From Pelagicoccus sp. (GTDB taxonomy: Bacteria > Verrucomicrobiota > Verrucomicrobiia > Opitutales > Opitutaceae), in the NCBI GenBank assembly GCA_028284635.1, contig JANQRJ010000011.1, forward strand, positions 62,001 to 126,000: a DNA stretch of 64,000 nt. Reading direction: 5' to 3'. Positions 28,176 through 41,309 of the stretch are shown here, one piece after another (within the stretch, counting starts at the first letter, position 1; each line of letters begins with the position of its first letter). Below the pieces are notes generated by a model. The model saw nothing but the letters and a program-made list of their open reading frames with translations, made no database searches and was not told where the DNA came from. Both the position numbers and the translations under genes were made by a program.

Positions 28176-28868
28176 ATGGTAAAACTGTCCAAAAACTATC
28201 GCGCCGCCCTGGAGGTAGCCGATTTGACCAAGGAATATACGATTGCCGAGGCAGTCGATATCCTTGCGAAACTGCCCAAGGCGAAGTTCGACGAGACCGT
28301 CGAAATCTCCGTCAAGCTCGGCGTCGACCCACGCAAGGGCGACGAAATGGTGCGCGGCACCGTCATGCTGCCCCACGGCAGTGGCAAGACCGTGCGCGTC
28401 CTCGCCTTCACTGCGGATGCCCAAGCCGCTCTCGACGCCGGAGCCTCCGAGGCTGGCCTCGAAGACATGATTGCCAAGGTACAAGGCGGCTGGTTCGACT
28501 TCGATGTCGCCGTAGCCACTCCCGATGCCATGAAGGAGGTCCGCAAGATTGCCCGCGTGCTCGGTCCCAAAGGCCTCATGCCGAATCCGAAGGCGGGCAC
28601 TGTTTCCGCCGATATCTCCAAGGCCATCCAGGAAGTCATGGCAGGCCGTGTCGAATACAAGGTCGACAAGAACGCCTCTCTCGGTGTCGGCGCTGGCAAG
28701 CGTTCTTTCTCGAACGAGCAGGTGCTGGAAAACGTCACCACTATCGTCGAGGCGATCGGCAAGGCCCGACCCTCGGTATTCAAGGGCCGCTATATCAAGA
28801 GCGTCTACCTCTCCGCAACCATGACTCCTGGCATCAAGCTCGCCAGCTCCGAGTTCGCCAAGTACTAA
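28176..28868 (+). CDS. rplA: 50S ribosomal protein L1
   Basis: 230 residues. L1 forms the mobile L1 stalk at the E site and often represses its own operon. Family segments KFDETVEISVKLGVDPRKGD and GPKGLMPNPKAGTV are present. The longer ORF start is not needed, because the ATG at 28176 is preceded by AAGGAGTACTAA at good spacing. The 62-base gap from rplK could hold the L1 autoregulatory site, but no clear rRNA mimic was identified by eye. Confidence 0.97.
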   Translation: MVKLSKNYRAALEVADLTKEYTIAEAVDILAKLPKAKFDETVEISVKLGVDPRKGDEMVRGTVMLPHGSGKTVRVLAFTADAQAALDAGASEAGLEDMIAKVQGGWFDFDVAVATPDAMKEVRKIARVLGPKGLMPNPKAGTVSADISKAIQEVMAGRVEYKVDKNASLGVGAGKRSFSNEQVLENVTTIVEAIGKARPSVFKGRYIKSVYLSATMTPGIKLASSEFAKY

Positions 28869-28888
28869 GCCCAGGAGGATCAGACAAA

Positions 28889-29401
28889 ATGAGACCCGAA
28901 AAGAAACTTCTCGTTGAGGAAATCAACACTCACCTGGACAAGTCCGACTACATGTTCCTCGCCAACTACGAGCGAGCCACCGTCGTCGACATCGCCGAGC
29001 TGCGCAGCGAGCTGAGCAAGGAGGAAGCTGAGTTCCACGTTGTAAAGAACAACATCCTCAAGGTCGCCGCAAAGGGCCGCGGCTATCCGGAGATCGACGA
29101 GCATCTCGCTGGCCAGAACGCCATCGTCATCGGCGGCGGCAACCCCTCCGGCGTCGCCAAGATCCTGACCAAGTACTTCGACAAGAAGGAAAAGATGGAC
29201 GTCAAGGTCGGCATCCTCAGCAGCCAGCGCTTGAACAAGGACGAAGTCGTCTCGCTCTCCAAGCTGCCCAGCCTCGACTCCCTGCGCGCCCAGCTGCTCG
29301 GACTGCTCAGCCAGCCGGCTCAGAGTCTGGTATTCGTGCTCAACGGCGTACCCACCGCGATGCTCAACGTTCTCCAGGCCAAAGCCGACCAGGGCGAATA
29401 G
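28889..29401 (+). CDS. rplJ: 50S ribosomal protein L10
   Basis: 170 residues. L10 anchors L7/L12 dimers through its C-terminal helix (QPAQSLVFVLNGVPTAMLNVLQAK) and binds 23S rRNA through its N-terminal domain. A strong AGGAGG lies 11 bases before the ATG. rplJ is followed by a 142-bp spacer before rplL. Confidence 0.97.
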   Translation: MRPEKKLLVEEINTHLDKSDYMFLANYERATVVDIAELRSELSKEEAEFHVVKNNILKVAAKGRGYPEIDEHLAGQNAIVIGGGNPSGVAKILTKYFDKKEKMDVKVGILSSQRLNKDEVVSLSKLPSLDSLRAQLLGLLSQPAQSLVFVLNGVPTAMLNVLQAKADQGE

Positions 29402-29482
29402 CGTTCCGCGTATCCAAAATCCAATTTCGAGGGCTTGGTGCCTTCGTCTCCAAACAAACCGAAACAGAAAGATACAGGCTAG

Positions 29483-29499
29483 GGCCGCGCCTTGCGGCC
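29483..29499 (+). promoter_or_regulatory. Small GC hairpin in the rplJ-rplL spacer
   Basis: GGCCGC-GCCTT-GCGGCC forms a 6-bp GC stem 45 bases upstream of rplL. It could be an attenuator or processing site that adjusts the fourfold excess of L7/L12 over L10. Evidence is limited to the stem and its position. Confidence 0.3.
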
Positions 29500-29543
29500 T
29501 TAAAAGAGGAGCCTCCGCTCCAAACTAGCCGATCAACACAAAG

Positions 29544-29930
29544 ATGGCAGACATCACAAAAGAAGACGTAATCGAATGGCTCAGCGGCCAGTCCGTACTT
29601 GAAGTCGCAGGTCTCGTAAAGGACCTCGAAGAGAAGTGGGGCGTTAGCGCCGCTGCTCCCGTGGCCGTAGCCGCAGCTCCTGCTGGCGGTGGCGATGCCG
29701 GCGCTCCCGCCGAAGAAAAGACCGAGTTCGACGTGATCCTCACCGCCGCTGGCGACAAGAAGATCAACGTGATCAAGGAGGTTCGCACCATCACAGGCCT
29801 CGGGCTCAAGGAAGCCAAGGACCTGGTCGAAGGCGCGCCCAAGCCTGTAAAGGAAGGCGCAAGCAAGGACGAAGCCGCGGAGATCAAGACCAAGCTCGAA
29901 GCCGCAGGCGCCAAGGTCGAAGTAAAATAA
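29544..29930 (+). CDS. rplL: 50S ribosomal protein L7/L12
   Basis: 128 residues. There is an N-terminal dimerisation helix region ([20 protein letters not shown]), an Ala/Gly/Pro-rich hinge (about 36-58) and the C-terminal factor-binding domain with [21 protein letters not shown]. The ribosomal stalk protein recruits translational GTPases. A strong terminator-like hairpin follows the gene. Confidence 0.98.
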   Translation: MADITKEDVIEWLSGQSVLEVAGLVKDLEEKWGVSAAAPVAVAAAPAGGGDAGAPAEEKTEFDVILTAAGDKKINVIKEVRTITGLGLKEAKDLVEGAPKPVKEGASKDEAAEIKTKLEAAGAKVEVK

Positions 29931-29969
29931 GACATTGTTGCGCGCAGCTTTTTTCAGCTTTTAAGTTAC

Positions 29970-30002
29970 AAGACAGGCGCGTTTTTGCGCGCCTGTCTTT
30001 CC
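29970..30002 (+). terminator. Hairpin after rplL
   Basis: AGACAGGCGCG pairs with CGCGCCTGTCT (11 bp, loop TTTTTG), ending in TTTCC about 40 bases after the rplL stop. In many bacteria a partial terminator at this place lowers rpoBC expression relative to the ribosomal genes; the short T-run fits partial read-through. Confidence 0.75.
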
Positions 30003-30096
30003 TGCGTATACTAGCCGGAGGTTCTCTATCCCGGAATTCCCTCCGTTTCACCAATCCGATTCTATCCCGTTTCCGCTCACACCAGCACTGATTCTC

Positions 30097-33000
30097 ATGG
30101 CCGACCGCATCAACTTCGGAAAACTTAAGGACGTAATCACGCCTCCAAACCTGATCGAGATCCAGATCAATTCCTATCTCGACTTCTTGCAGAAGGACAC
30201 GCCGATCTCCGAGCGCAAGAACGACGGCCTCGAAGCCGTTTTTCGCGAAGTCTTCCCCATCGAGAGCTACGACGGCCGTCTAGTGCTCGAGTTCGTCTCC
30301 TACACCGTTGGCGATCCCAAGGCCACCGAGATCGAGTGTATCCGAGAAGGCATTACGTACTCCGTTCCCCTTTACGTTAAGCTCCGCCTGCGCGAGGAGG
30401 ACAACCTCAAGGACGAAGAGATCTACATGGGCGAGATCCCCATGGTTACCAGTCGCGGCTCCTTCATCATCAACGGCGCCGAGCGCGTTGTGGTCAGCCA
30501 GCTGCACCGCTCTCCCGGCATCGCTTACGAGGTCACTCCGCACACCAACGGCAAGCCGCTGCACGCCTTCCGTATCATCCCCGACCGCGGCACCTGGCTC
30601 GAGGTGCAGTTCGACAACAACGACCTGCTATACGTTTACCTCGACCGCCGTCGCCGTCGTCGCAAGTTTCTCATCACGACTCTGCTCCGCGCCGTGGGCT
30701 TCAGCTCCGATGTCGAGATCCTCAAGCTGTTCTACGACATCGAGGAGATGTCCACCGCCACTGCTCTGTCCAAGGAAAACGTTTCCCAGTACGTGCTGGT
30801 CGAAGACGCTGTCGATGCGGAGAAAGGCGTGGTTATCGCCCGCGCTTTCGAGCCTTTGACCAAGGCTATCGTGCGCGAGTTCGAGACGCACGGCATCCCG
30901 ACTCTCAAGCTCATCGACACCACGGCGGACGACGGCGCCATCGTCCGCGCCATGAAGAAGGACACCACGCAGAACGAGGAAGAGGCTCTCAAGGAAATCT
31001 ACAAGCGCCTCCGTCCCGGCGAGCCCCCCACGACCGCCAACGCCAAGGCTCTGCTCAAGCGGCTCTTCTTCGATCCCAAGCGCTACGACCTCGGTCGCGT
31101 AGGCCGCTACAAGATCAACCAGAAGCTCGACATGGATGTCGACGTCGAAACCCGTGTGCTGCAGGGCGACGACATCGTCGAAGCCACCAAGTACCTCATC
31201 AAGCTCAAGGCTGGCGAGGGCTACCTCGACGACATCGATCACCTTGGCAGCCGTCGCGTACGTACGGTCGGCGAGCTCCTGGCGAACCAGTGTCGCCTCG
31301 GTCTCGCCCGAACCGAGCGTCTCGTGCGCGAACGCATGACTCTCTACGATCAGAGTGTCGATTCCATCACGCCGCAGAAGCTCATCAATCCGAAGGCTCT
31401 CACCACCGTCATCCGCGACTTTTTCGCCCGGTCCCAGCTTTCGCAGTTCATGGACCAGATCAATCCGCTTGCGGAACTCCGGCACAAGCGCGTTCTTTCG
31501 GCCCTCGGCCCTGGCGGTCTGAACCGAGAGCGAGCAGGCTTCGAGGTGCGCGACGTTCATCCTTCGCACTACGGGCGCATTTGTCCGATCGAGACGCCGG
31601 AAGGTCCGAATATCGGTCTGATCAACTCGCTCTCGACCTTCTCTCGGGTCAATGAATTCGGCTTCATCGAAACGCCGTATCGCGTTGTCAAAGACGGACG
31701 CGTGACGGATGAGATCCGCTATCTCAACGCGGATATGGAAGAGGGCAAGGTCGTCGCCCAGGCCAATTGCGAGATCGACGACGAGGGTAACTTCCTGGGA
31801 AATGTCACCGTTCGTCAAAGCGGCGAGTTCCTCGAAGTCGATCCCGACCAGGTCGACTTCATGGACGTTTCCACCAAGCAAGTCGTATCCGTATCGGCAG
31901 GGCTGATCCCCTTTCTCGAGCACGACGATGCGAACCGGGCGCTCATGGGTTCGAACATGCAGCGTCAAGGCGTGCCGCTTCTCAAGGCGGAGGCTCCCTT
32001 TGTCGGCACCGGAATCGAGGAGCGTGTCGCTCGCGATTCCAAGACGGTCTCCGTCAGCGACGTAGACGGCATCGTCGCCTCCGTAGACGCCAAGCGCATC
32101 GTCATTTCCAAGGATGGCGAGCTGCCTGCCAACTTCGAGCGTAAGCCCGTTTCGGATACGAAGGCCGGCATTCACGTTTACGAGCTGCGCAAGTTCATGC
32201 GCTCCAACGCTGGTACCTGCTTCAACCAGAAGCCTATCGTCTCCAGGGGTCAGCCCATCAAGTCAGGCCAGATCATCGCTGATGGTCCTTGCACCGACCA
32301 AGGCGAACTCGCCATCGGGAAGAACATCCTCGTGGCCTTCATGCCGTGGAACGGCTACAACTTCGAGGATGCCATCCTGATCTCCGAGAAGGTCCTCAAG
32401 GACGACATCTACACCTCCATCCACATCCAGGAGTTCGAGGTCACCGCCCGCGACACCAAGCTCGGTCCAGAGGAAATCACCCGAGACATTCCAAACGTCG
32501 GCGAGGAAGCCCTGCGCAACCTCAACCACGACGGCGTCATCCGTGTCGGAGCCGAGGTCAAGCCCGGCGATATCCTCGTCGGCAAGATCACTCCCAAGTC
32601 CGAGACTGAACTCGCTCCCGAGGAAAAGCTCCTTCGCGCCATCTTCGGCGAGAAGGCGGCCGACGTTAAGGACACCTCGCTCATCGTGCCTTCCGGCGTG
32701 GAAGGCATCATCATGGACGTCAAGGTATCCAGCCGTCTCGACTACGAGCGCGAGCGCCTCAGCCCCTCCGATCGCCGCCGCCAGGTCAAGCAGATCAATG
32801 AGGACTACAAGACGCAGATGGATAAGCTGCGCGAAGGCCTCACCGAAGCCCTCTCCAACATTCTGCTTGGCGAGAAGATCCCGCTCGACGTGGTCAACGG
32901 CCAGACTGGCGAGATCATCATTCCCGCCAACCGCAAGATCACCAAGACCCTCCTGCGCAAGCTCGCCGCCGTCTCCAAGCACGTCGAGATCGACCCGTCG

Positions 33001-33870
33001 CCGGTCCGTATCAAGATTATGGAGATCATCGGCTCCTACCAGAGCAAGTTCGACGAGCTCGAATCCGATCGCGAGCGCAAGACCGCCAATATCGAGTCCG
33101 GCGAAGACGCCGCCACCGGCGTCATCAAGCAGGTCAAGGTCTACGTCGCCACCAAGGAGAAGCTCAAAGTAGGGGACAAGATGGCCGGCCGCCACGGAAA
33201 CAAGGGCGTCGTTGCCAAGATCGTTCCCGAGGAGGATATGCCCTATCTCCCCGACGGCACGCCCATCCAGATCTGTCTCAACCCCCTCGGCGTACCTTCT
33301 CGTATGAACGTCGGCCAGGTCCTTGAAACCCACATGGGTTGGGCCTGCAAAATGCTCGGCATGAAGGTTTCAACCCCGGTCTTCGACGGCATTCCCGAAA
33401 AGGTCGTGCGCCAGCACTTGGACGATGCCGGACTGCCCACCACCGGCAAGAGCATCCTCTACGATGGCCGCACCGGCGAGCAGCTCGATCAGGAAGTCGT
33501 TGTCGGCTGGGTGTACATGCTCAAGCTCAACCACTTGGTCAGCCACAAGATCCACGCCCGCGCGGTCGGTCCTTACTCGCTGGTCACCCAGCAGCCGCTC
33601 GGCGGCAAGGCCCAGTACGGCGGCCAGCGCTTTGGGGAAATGGAGGTCTGGGCTCTCGAAGCCTACGGCGCTGCCTACACCCTGCAGGAGCTGCTTACCG
33701 TCAAGTCCGACGACGTGCAGGGCCGCACCAAGATCTACGAATCCCTAGTAAAGGGAGACTCCACGCTGCAGGCCGGCACGCCCGAGTCCTTCAACGTATT
33801 GATAAAGGAAATACAGTCCCTAGGCCTTGACGTGAAACTCGGCCGCCAGAGCGAACTCGACTACAAGTAA
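30097..33870 (+). CDS. rpoB: DNA-directed RNA polymerase subunit beta
   Basis: 1257 residues, full length. All main segments are visible: the rifampicin-pocket region (SQLSQFMDQINPLAEL, about residue 445 on), GPGGLNRERAGFEVRDVHPSHYGR, the active-centre stretch NILVAFMPWNGYNFEDAILIS, GDKMAGRHGNKGV, and the C-terminal GGQRFGEMEVWALEAYGAAYTLQE. Compared with the E. coli numbering, positions 516, 526 and 531 are the wild-type Asp, His and Ser, but 518 is Ile and 529 is Val instead of Asn and Arg. The gene is followed 27 bases later by rpoC. Confidence 0.99.
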   Translation: MADRINFGKLKDVITPPNLIEIQINSYLDFLQKDTPISERKNDGLEAVFREVFPIESYDGRLVLEFVSYTVGDPKATEIECIREGITYSVPLYVKLRLREEDNLKDEEIYMGEIPMVTSRGSFIINGAERVVVSQLHRSPGIAYEVTPHTNGKPLHAFRIIPDRGTWLEVQFDNNDLLYVYLDRRRRRRKFLITTLLRAVGFSSDVEILKLFYDIEEMSTATALSKENVSQYVLVEDAVDAEKGVVIARAFEPLTKAIVREFETHGIPTLKLIDTTADDGAIVRAMKKDTTQNEEEALKEIYKRLRPGEPPTTANAKALLKRLFFDPKRYDLGRVGRYKINQKLDMDVDVETRVLQGDDIVEATKYLIKLKAGEGYLDDIDHLGSRRVRTVGELLANQCRLGLARTERLVRERMTLYDQSVDSITPQKLINPKALTTVIRDFFARSQLSQFMDQINPLAELRHKRVLSALGPGGLNRERAGFEVRDVHPSHYGRICPIETPEGPNIGLINSLSTFSRVNEFGFIETPYRVVKDGRVTDEIRYLNADMEEGKVVAQANCEIDDEGNFLGNVTVRQSGEFLEVDPDQVDFMDVSTKQVVSVSAGLIPFLEHDDANRALMGSNMQRQGVPLLKAEAPFVGTGIEERVARDSKTVSVSDVDGIVASVDAKRIVISKDGELPANFERKPVSDTKAGIHVYELRKFMRSNAGTCFNQKPIVSRGQPIKSGQIIADGPCTDQGELAIGKNILVAFMPWNGYNFEDAILISEKVLKDDIYTSIHIQEFEVTARDTKLGPEEITRDIPNVGEEALRNLNHDGVIRVGAEVKPGDILVGKITPKSETELAPEEKLLRAIFGEKAADVKDTSLIVPSGVEGIIMDVKVSSRLDYERERLSPSDRRRQVKQINEDYKTQMDKLREGLTEALSNILLGEKIPLDVVNGQTGEIIIPANRKITKTLLRKLAAVSKHVEIDPSPVRIKIMEIIGSYQSKFDELESDRERKTANIESGEDAATGVIKQVKVYVATKEKLKVGDKMAGRHGNKGVVAKIVPEEDMPYLPDGTPIQICLNPLGVPSRMNVGQVLETHMGWACKMLGMKVSTPVFDGIPEKVVRQHLDDAGLPTTGKSILYDGRTGEQLDQEVVVGWVYMLKLNHLVSHKIHARAVGPYSLVTQQPLGGKAQYGGQRFGEMEVWALEAYGAAYTLQELLTVKSDDVQGRTKIYESLVKGDSTLQAGTPESFNVLIKEIQSLGLDVKLGRQSELDYK

Positions 33871-33897
33871 CCCACAACCGACTGAGGATTTACAGCA

Positions 33898-38049
<4,152 letters not shown>

Positions 38050-38078
38050 GCGAGGAAGCTCCGACACAACTTCAACCA

Positions 38079-38114
38079 GAGGCCGCAGCGAGTATCGCTG
38101 CGGCCTCTTTTTTT
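38079..38114 (+). terminator. Intrinsic terminator of rpoBC
   Basis: GAGGCCGCAGCGA pairs exactly with TCGCTGCGGCCTC around the loop GTA, followed by seven T. It lies 30 bases after the rpoC stop and marks the end of the core operon and the left edge of the accessory block. Confidence 0.9.
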
Positions 38115-38115
38115 G

Positions 38116-38189
38116 CTGGGAACGCGGGCGGCTCGTGCGCACCCATGCAGGATTGTGTCGGTCGCGGGCGGCCGCCCGCGTTCACAGAG
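38116..38189. repeat. Palindromic repeat, copy A
   Basis: GGGAACGCGGGCGGCTCG at 38118 is nearly complementary to the right end of the element (GGCCGCCCGCGTTCAC). The copy is about 90% identical to copy B at 38809. It begins directly after the rpoC terminator T-run and forms the left border of the DUF4160/DUF2442 pair. Confidence 0.7.
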
Positions 38190-38262
38190 GTGGGTTCGAA
38201 ACATCGAGCATTGCCTCCCACCTCGGTATTCCAAGACTGCTAATGACCTTGTTTTTTCTGCA

Positions 38263-38763
<501 letters not shown>

Positions 38764-38808
38764 GCTGCCTTTATCGCGTCGTGTGCGACTAAACAGCATT
38801 GTCAGCTC

Positions 38809-38882
38809 CTGGGAACGCGGGCGGCTCGCGCGCACCCATGCAGGATCGTGCCGGTTGCGGGCGAGCCGCCCGCGTTCCCAGA
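38809..38882. repeat. Palindromic repeat, copy B
   Basis: GGGAACGCGGGCGGCTCG (38811-38828) pairs with CGAGCCGCCCGCGTTCCC near the right end, giving an almost perfect inverted repeat with a loop of about 34 bases. It is in the same orientation as copy A, and the two enclose the DUF4160/DUF2442 pair. Confidence 0.75.
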
Positions 38883-38935
38883 GGAGGGTGCTTTCGCGTC
38901 CCCGATTCTCCCAAGTTGACATAGGTTTCGAAACG

Positions 38936-38953
38936 CATACACCAAGGTGTATG
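38936..38953 (+). promoter_or_regulatory. Putative VapB operator overlapping the start codon
   Basis: CATACACC-AA-GGTGTATG is a perfect 8+8-bp palindrome whose last three bases are the vapB ATG. The half GGTGT is also the only ribosome-binding candidate. A possible -35 box TTGACA is at 38916-38921. Binding here could block both transcription and translation initiation. Confidence 0.6.
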
Positions 38954-39181
38954 ATTAGGACTCAGATTTATCTGGGAGATCGTGAACGAAAAGGAGTCGC
39001 TCGTTTGGCGAAAGCGACTGGCGCGACTCAAAGCGAAGTGATACGCAAGGCGATTAGCGCCTATCTGGAAAGCTCAGGCTCGGACGATAGGCTGACAAAG
39101 CTTCGCAACGCCAAGGGGATGTGGAGAGGCCGTAGAGACCTCGATCTTTCGCAGATCCGAGAAGACTTCGATCGCTACTAG
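38951..39181 (+). CDS. vapB: VapB-like antitoxin (ribbon-helix-helix)
   Basis: 76 residues from the ATG at 38951; longer readings run through the upstream repeat. The N-terminal MIRTQIYLGDRERKGVARL and GATQSEVIRKAISAYL form a ribbon-helix-helix DNA-binding unit. The C-terminal part (MWRGRRDLDLSQIREDFDRY) is the usual toxin-wrapping tail. It should dimerise, bind the operator at its own start and neutralise the PIN toxin encoded 12 bases downstream. Confidence 0.85.
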   Translation: MIRTQIYLGDRERKGVARLAKATGATQSEVIRKAISAYLESSGSDDRLTKLRNAKGMWRGRRDLDLSQIREDFDRY

Positions 39182-39193
39182 TCCTTTGGCCAT

Positions 39194-39571
39194 ATGCTCG
39201 TAGATACCGATGTGCTGATTGACTATTTGCGCGGCCTATCGAAGGCCGCCGCGTTTCTCGAGTCGAATTTGGATGTGGTTGCGATTTCCGCAATGTCCGT
39301 CGCTGAACTCTATCAGCGCGTTAGAGAGGGGGAGGAACGGATGGCTTTGAGCGATATGGTGTCGGTCCTCACCGTATTGCCGATCACCGAAAGCGTCGCA
39401 AAAGAAGCAGGTTTGTTGCGTCGCCAATACCGAAAGACCAACAACGCAGGACTAGCTGATTGTTTGATCGCATCGACAGCTCTAGCTCACGACCTCCCGC
39501 TGCGCACGCTCAACGTGAAGCATTATCCGATGCTTAAGGATGTGTCTGCCCCGTACCACAAGCGGGCTTGA
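39194..39571 (+). CDS. vapC: VapC-like PIN-domain ribonuclease toxin
   Basis: 125 residues. The PIN-domain acidic residues are present: Asp4 (VDTDVLIDYL), Glu38 (SVAELYQRV) and Asp89 (NAGLADCLIASTALAH), followed by the strand LPLRTLNVKHYPMLKDV. VapC toxins cut RNA, often initiator tRNA or 23S rRNA, when freed of antitoxin. The length is typical, and the module appears intact with the preceding vapB. Confidence 0.9.
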   Translation: MLVDTDVLIDYLRGLSKAAAFLESNLDVVAISAMSVAELYQRVREGEERMALSDMVSVLTVLPITESVAKEAGLLRRQYRKTNNAGLADCLIASTALAHDLPLRTLNVKHYPMLKDVSAPYHKRA

Positions 39572-39603
39572 TGAGGGGAGGGCTCTTCCCGCAAGGATTC
39601 GCG

Positions 39604-39855
39604 CTACGGGAGAGACTTCCGCTCGTAACTAGCTTGGTCTCCGGCAACTCGGCTGGCGGGCTCGCCTGAGGTTGGATCGATGTAGGAAAGTCCGCGCTCC
39701 TTGCGTTGCTCGATCATCTTTTCGCCGAAGGCGAGCAATTCGTCGATCGCATCGAGCTTGGCTTTTAGTGGAAGCTCTCTCCAGCGTCTGAGCTCTTCGA
39801 GGCGGGTCTCCTTCCAGTTGCTCGACGATTCGTCTTTCGAATCCGACTCGATCAT
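39604..39855 (-). CDS. Small Glu/Arg-rich protein of unknown function
   Basis: 83 residues from the ATG at 39855; a longer frame starts at 39951 but its extra part is low in complexity. The core ETRLEELRRWRELPLKAKLDAIDELLAFGEKMIEQRKERG is strongly helical. Proteins of this look occur beside toxin-like genes and transposon debris. It is not assigned to a named family. It is convergent with vapC, with 32 bases between the stops. Confidence 0.5.
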   Translation of the reverse strand: MIESDSKDESSSNWKETRLEELRRWRELPLKAKLDAIDELLAFGEKMIEQRKERGLSYIDPTSGEPASRVAGDQASYERKSLP

Positions 39856-39924
39856 TGTTTTTTCTCTTGCTTGTGGATCAGTCGTAGTTGTTCGAGGTCG
39901 GTGCAAGCTCAAGACCATAGCCGG

Positions 39925-40535
39925 GCGGCTCGTGCGGGAGTTCGAGTACAAGACTCTGAATCGGCAGCTCGAGGACGGGCTGGGGAGCTGGCCCTGTTCC
40001 GGTGCGTCCTATTCCAGAAAAAGTGCGACAAAAACAATGTCTACGCCTGCATGAGCTGGAGGTGAGTGCCTGTTCAAGGGCAAGGACCACAGGAAGTACG
40101 AGTTCGAGTAGAAGGCTTCAGTGGTCAGGACGCTTCAAGGCGGGATAGTCTTCGTAGCGATTAGTTTCGAGGCCGCCCGGCACGACTCGCGTGTGTTGCT
40201 CGAAGCCCTCGATCAAGTCGAAAAACTCACCGGATCGTGTACCAAGAAGTGCGTGGTCGTGGGCTACTGAGGGAAGAAGAGCTCAGGAGGCATGTGGCTA
40301 CTCATGCCGTGCAGGCCTGCTGCCGATAGAAGTTCATGAAGCGCAAGCTCTTTCGAAAGCGGGCAGGTATAGAGCTGGTGATTGGCCATCTCAAAAGTGA
40401 CTGCCGGATTCGGGCGCAACTTTCTCAAAGGCCTCGCAGGCGACCAAATCAACCTGCTGATGCCCGCCACCGCATCCAACTTCAAGAAGAAGTAGATGAA
40501 CGAGGCCCTTCTTTTGCGGCTGTTGCCTGTTTTTG
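39925..40535 (+). pseudogene. Degenerate IS5-like transposase remnant
   Basis: Transposase-like segments occur in successive frames, broken by stops: KGKDHRKYEFE then KASVVRTLQGGIVFVAISFE, LLEALDQVEKLTGS, KRKLFRKRAGIELVIGHLKSD, and finally a frame giving FLKGLAGDQINLLMPATASN and MNEALLLRLLPVFELLK. This is the order of the C-terminal half of IS5/IS1182-type DDE transposases. At least three frameshifts and several stops make it non-functional. No clear terminal inverted repeats were found. Confidence 0.75.
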
Positions 40536-40890
40536 AACTTTTGAAACGACTTTTTTCAGGGAAAACTAAGTATTTTTTAGATTCTTAAAAAATTTTTTAG
40601 AGGAAATAGATACGTTAAGGTTTGTAAGTATGTATTCTAGGTTTTTTTGGTATTTGAATCAAGAGTGTCTCTTTTTGGGTATTAGCTTCTTCACTGATAG
40701 TGTATGGAAAAATTTATAGAGCATTTCACGATAGTCCGACTGAGGGTGGTTTTTGGTTTCGCAAGTTCATGTTTTTCAACATGATGGGAAGGTTTAGGGA
40801 TGTGATGCATTTGAATCGAGTTTCGATTGTCGCGAGTTTTGTTGAGACTAGAGTGGATGCATTCCGGCACGATTCTCTTTATCCAGACTG

Positions 40891-41270
40891 CGGACTTAAT
40901 CCGTTCGAACGCTGTGCCTCCAAGTATCTCATGCAAAGCGTGTCCGAGCGCTTTTTCGGTCTGCGATTAGTTTCTTTGCATGCTCTTCACGCAGCTCACC
41001 TATTGGGAGAGTCTGTGCGGTATCGAGACCTGCCTACGCTTGCAGGCTCGCTTTCTTTACGCAATGGGCATTCGAGGATCGGTGGTCAGGAGCAACATCG
41101 TTTACACCGAGGAGAAGCACGACCGATGCGTCTACTTCGAGCTCGCCAAAATCCTCGTGCGGAAAGCATGAAGAGTGTATGCGGGAAAGGGCTTCATCGA
41201 CGAGATCGATCAGGCAGTCTATGTCCTGGAGACACCTCTGCGGTAACGCCTCGTATGGCTTCGTTTCCGT
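40891..41270 (+). pseudogene. Degenerate IS4-like transposase N-terminal remnant
   Basis: NPFERCASKYLMQS, then in another frame LFTQLTYWESLCGIETCLRL, FLYAMGIRGSVVRSNIVYTEE and VYFELAKILVRKA, and after a stop GFIDEIDQAVYVLETPL. This is the order of the N-terminal DUF4372 region of IS4-family transposases. The rest of the enzyme is absent. The 350 bp between the two transposase remnants (40541-40890) are AT-rich and hold no recognised gene. Confidence 0.7.
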
Positions 41271-41309
41271 AAGCGGGATTCCGTTGTTCGAAGTCCGCAG
41301 TGAAGCTCT

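Noticed and set aside
39701..40054. Plus-strand frame of 117 codons across 39.7-40.05 kb
   Set aside because: It joins an antisense stretch of the small minus-strand gene to transposase debris in the wrong frame.
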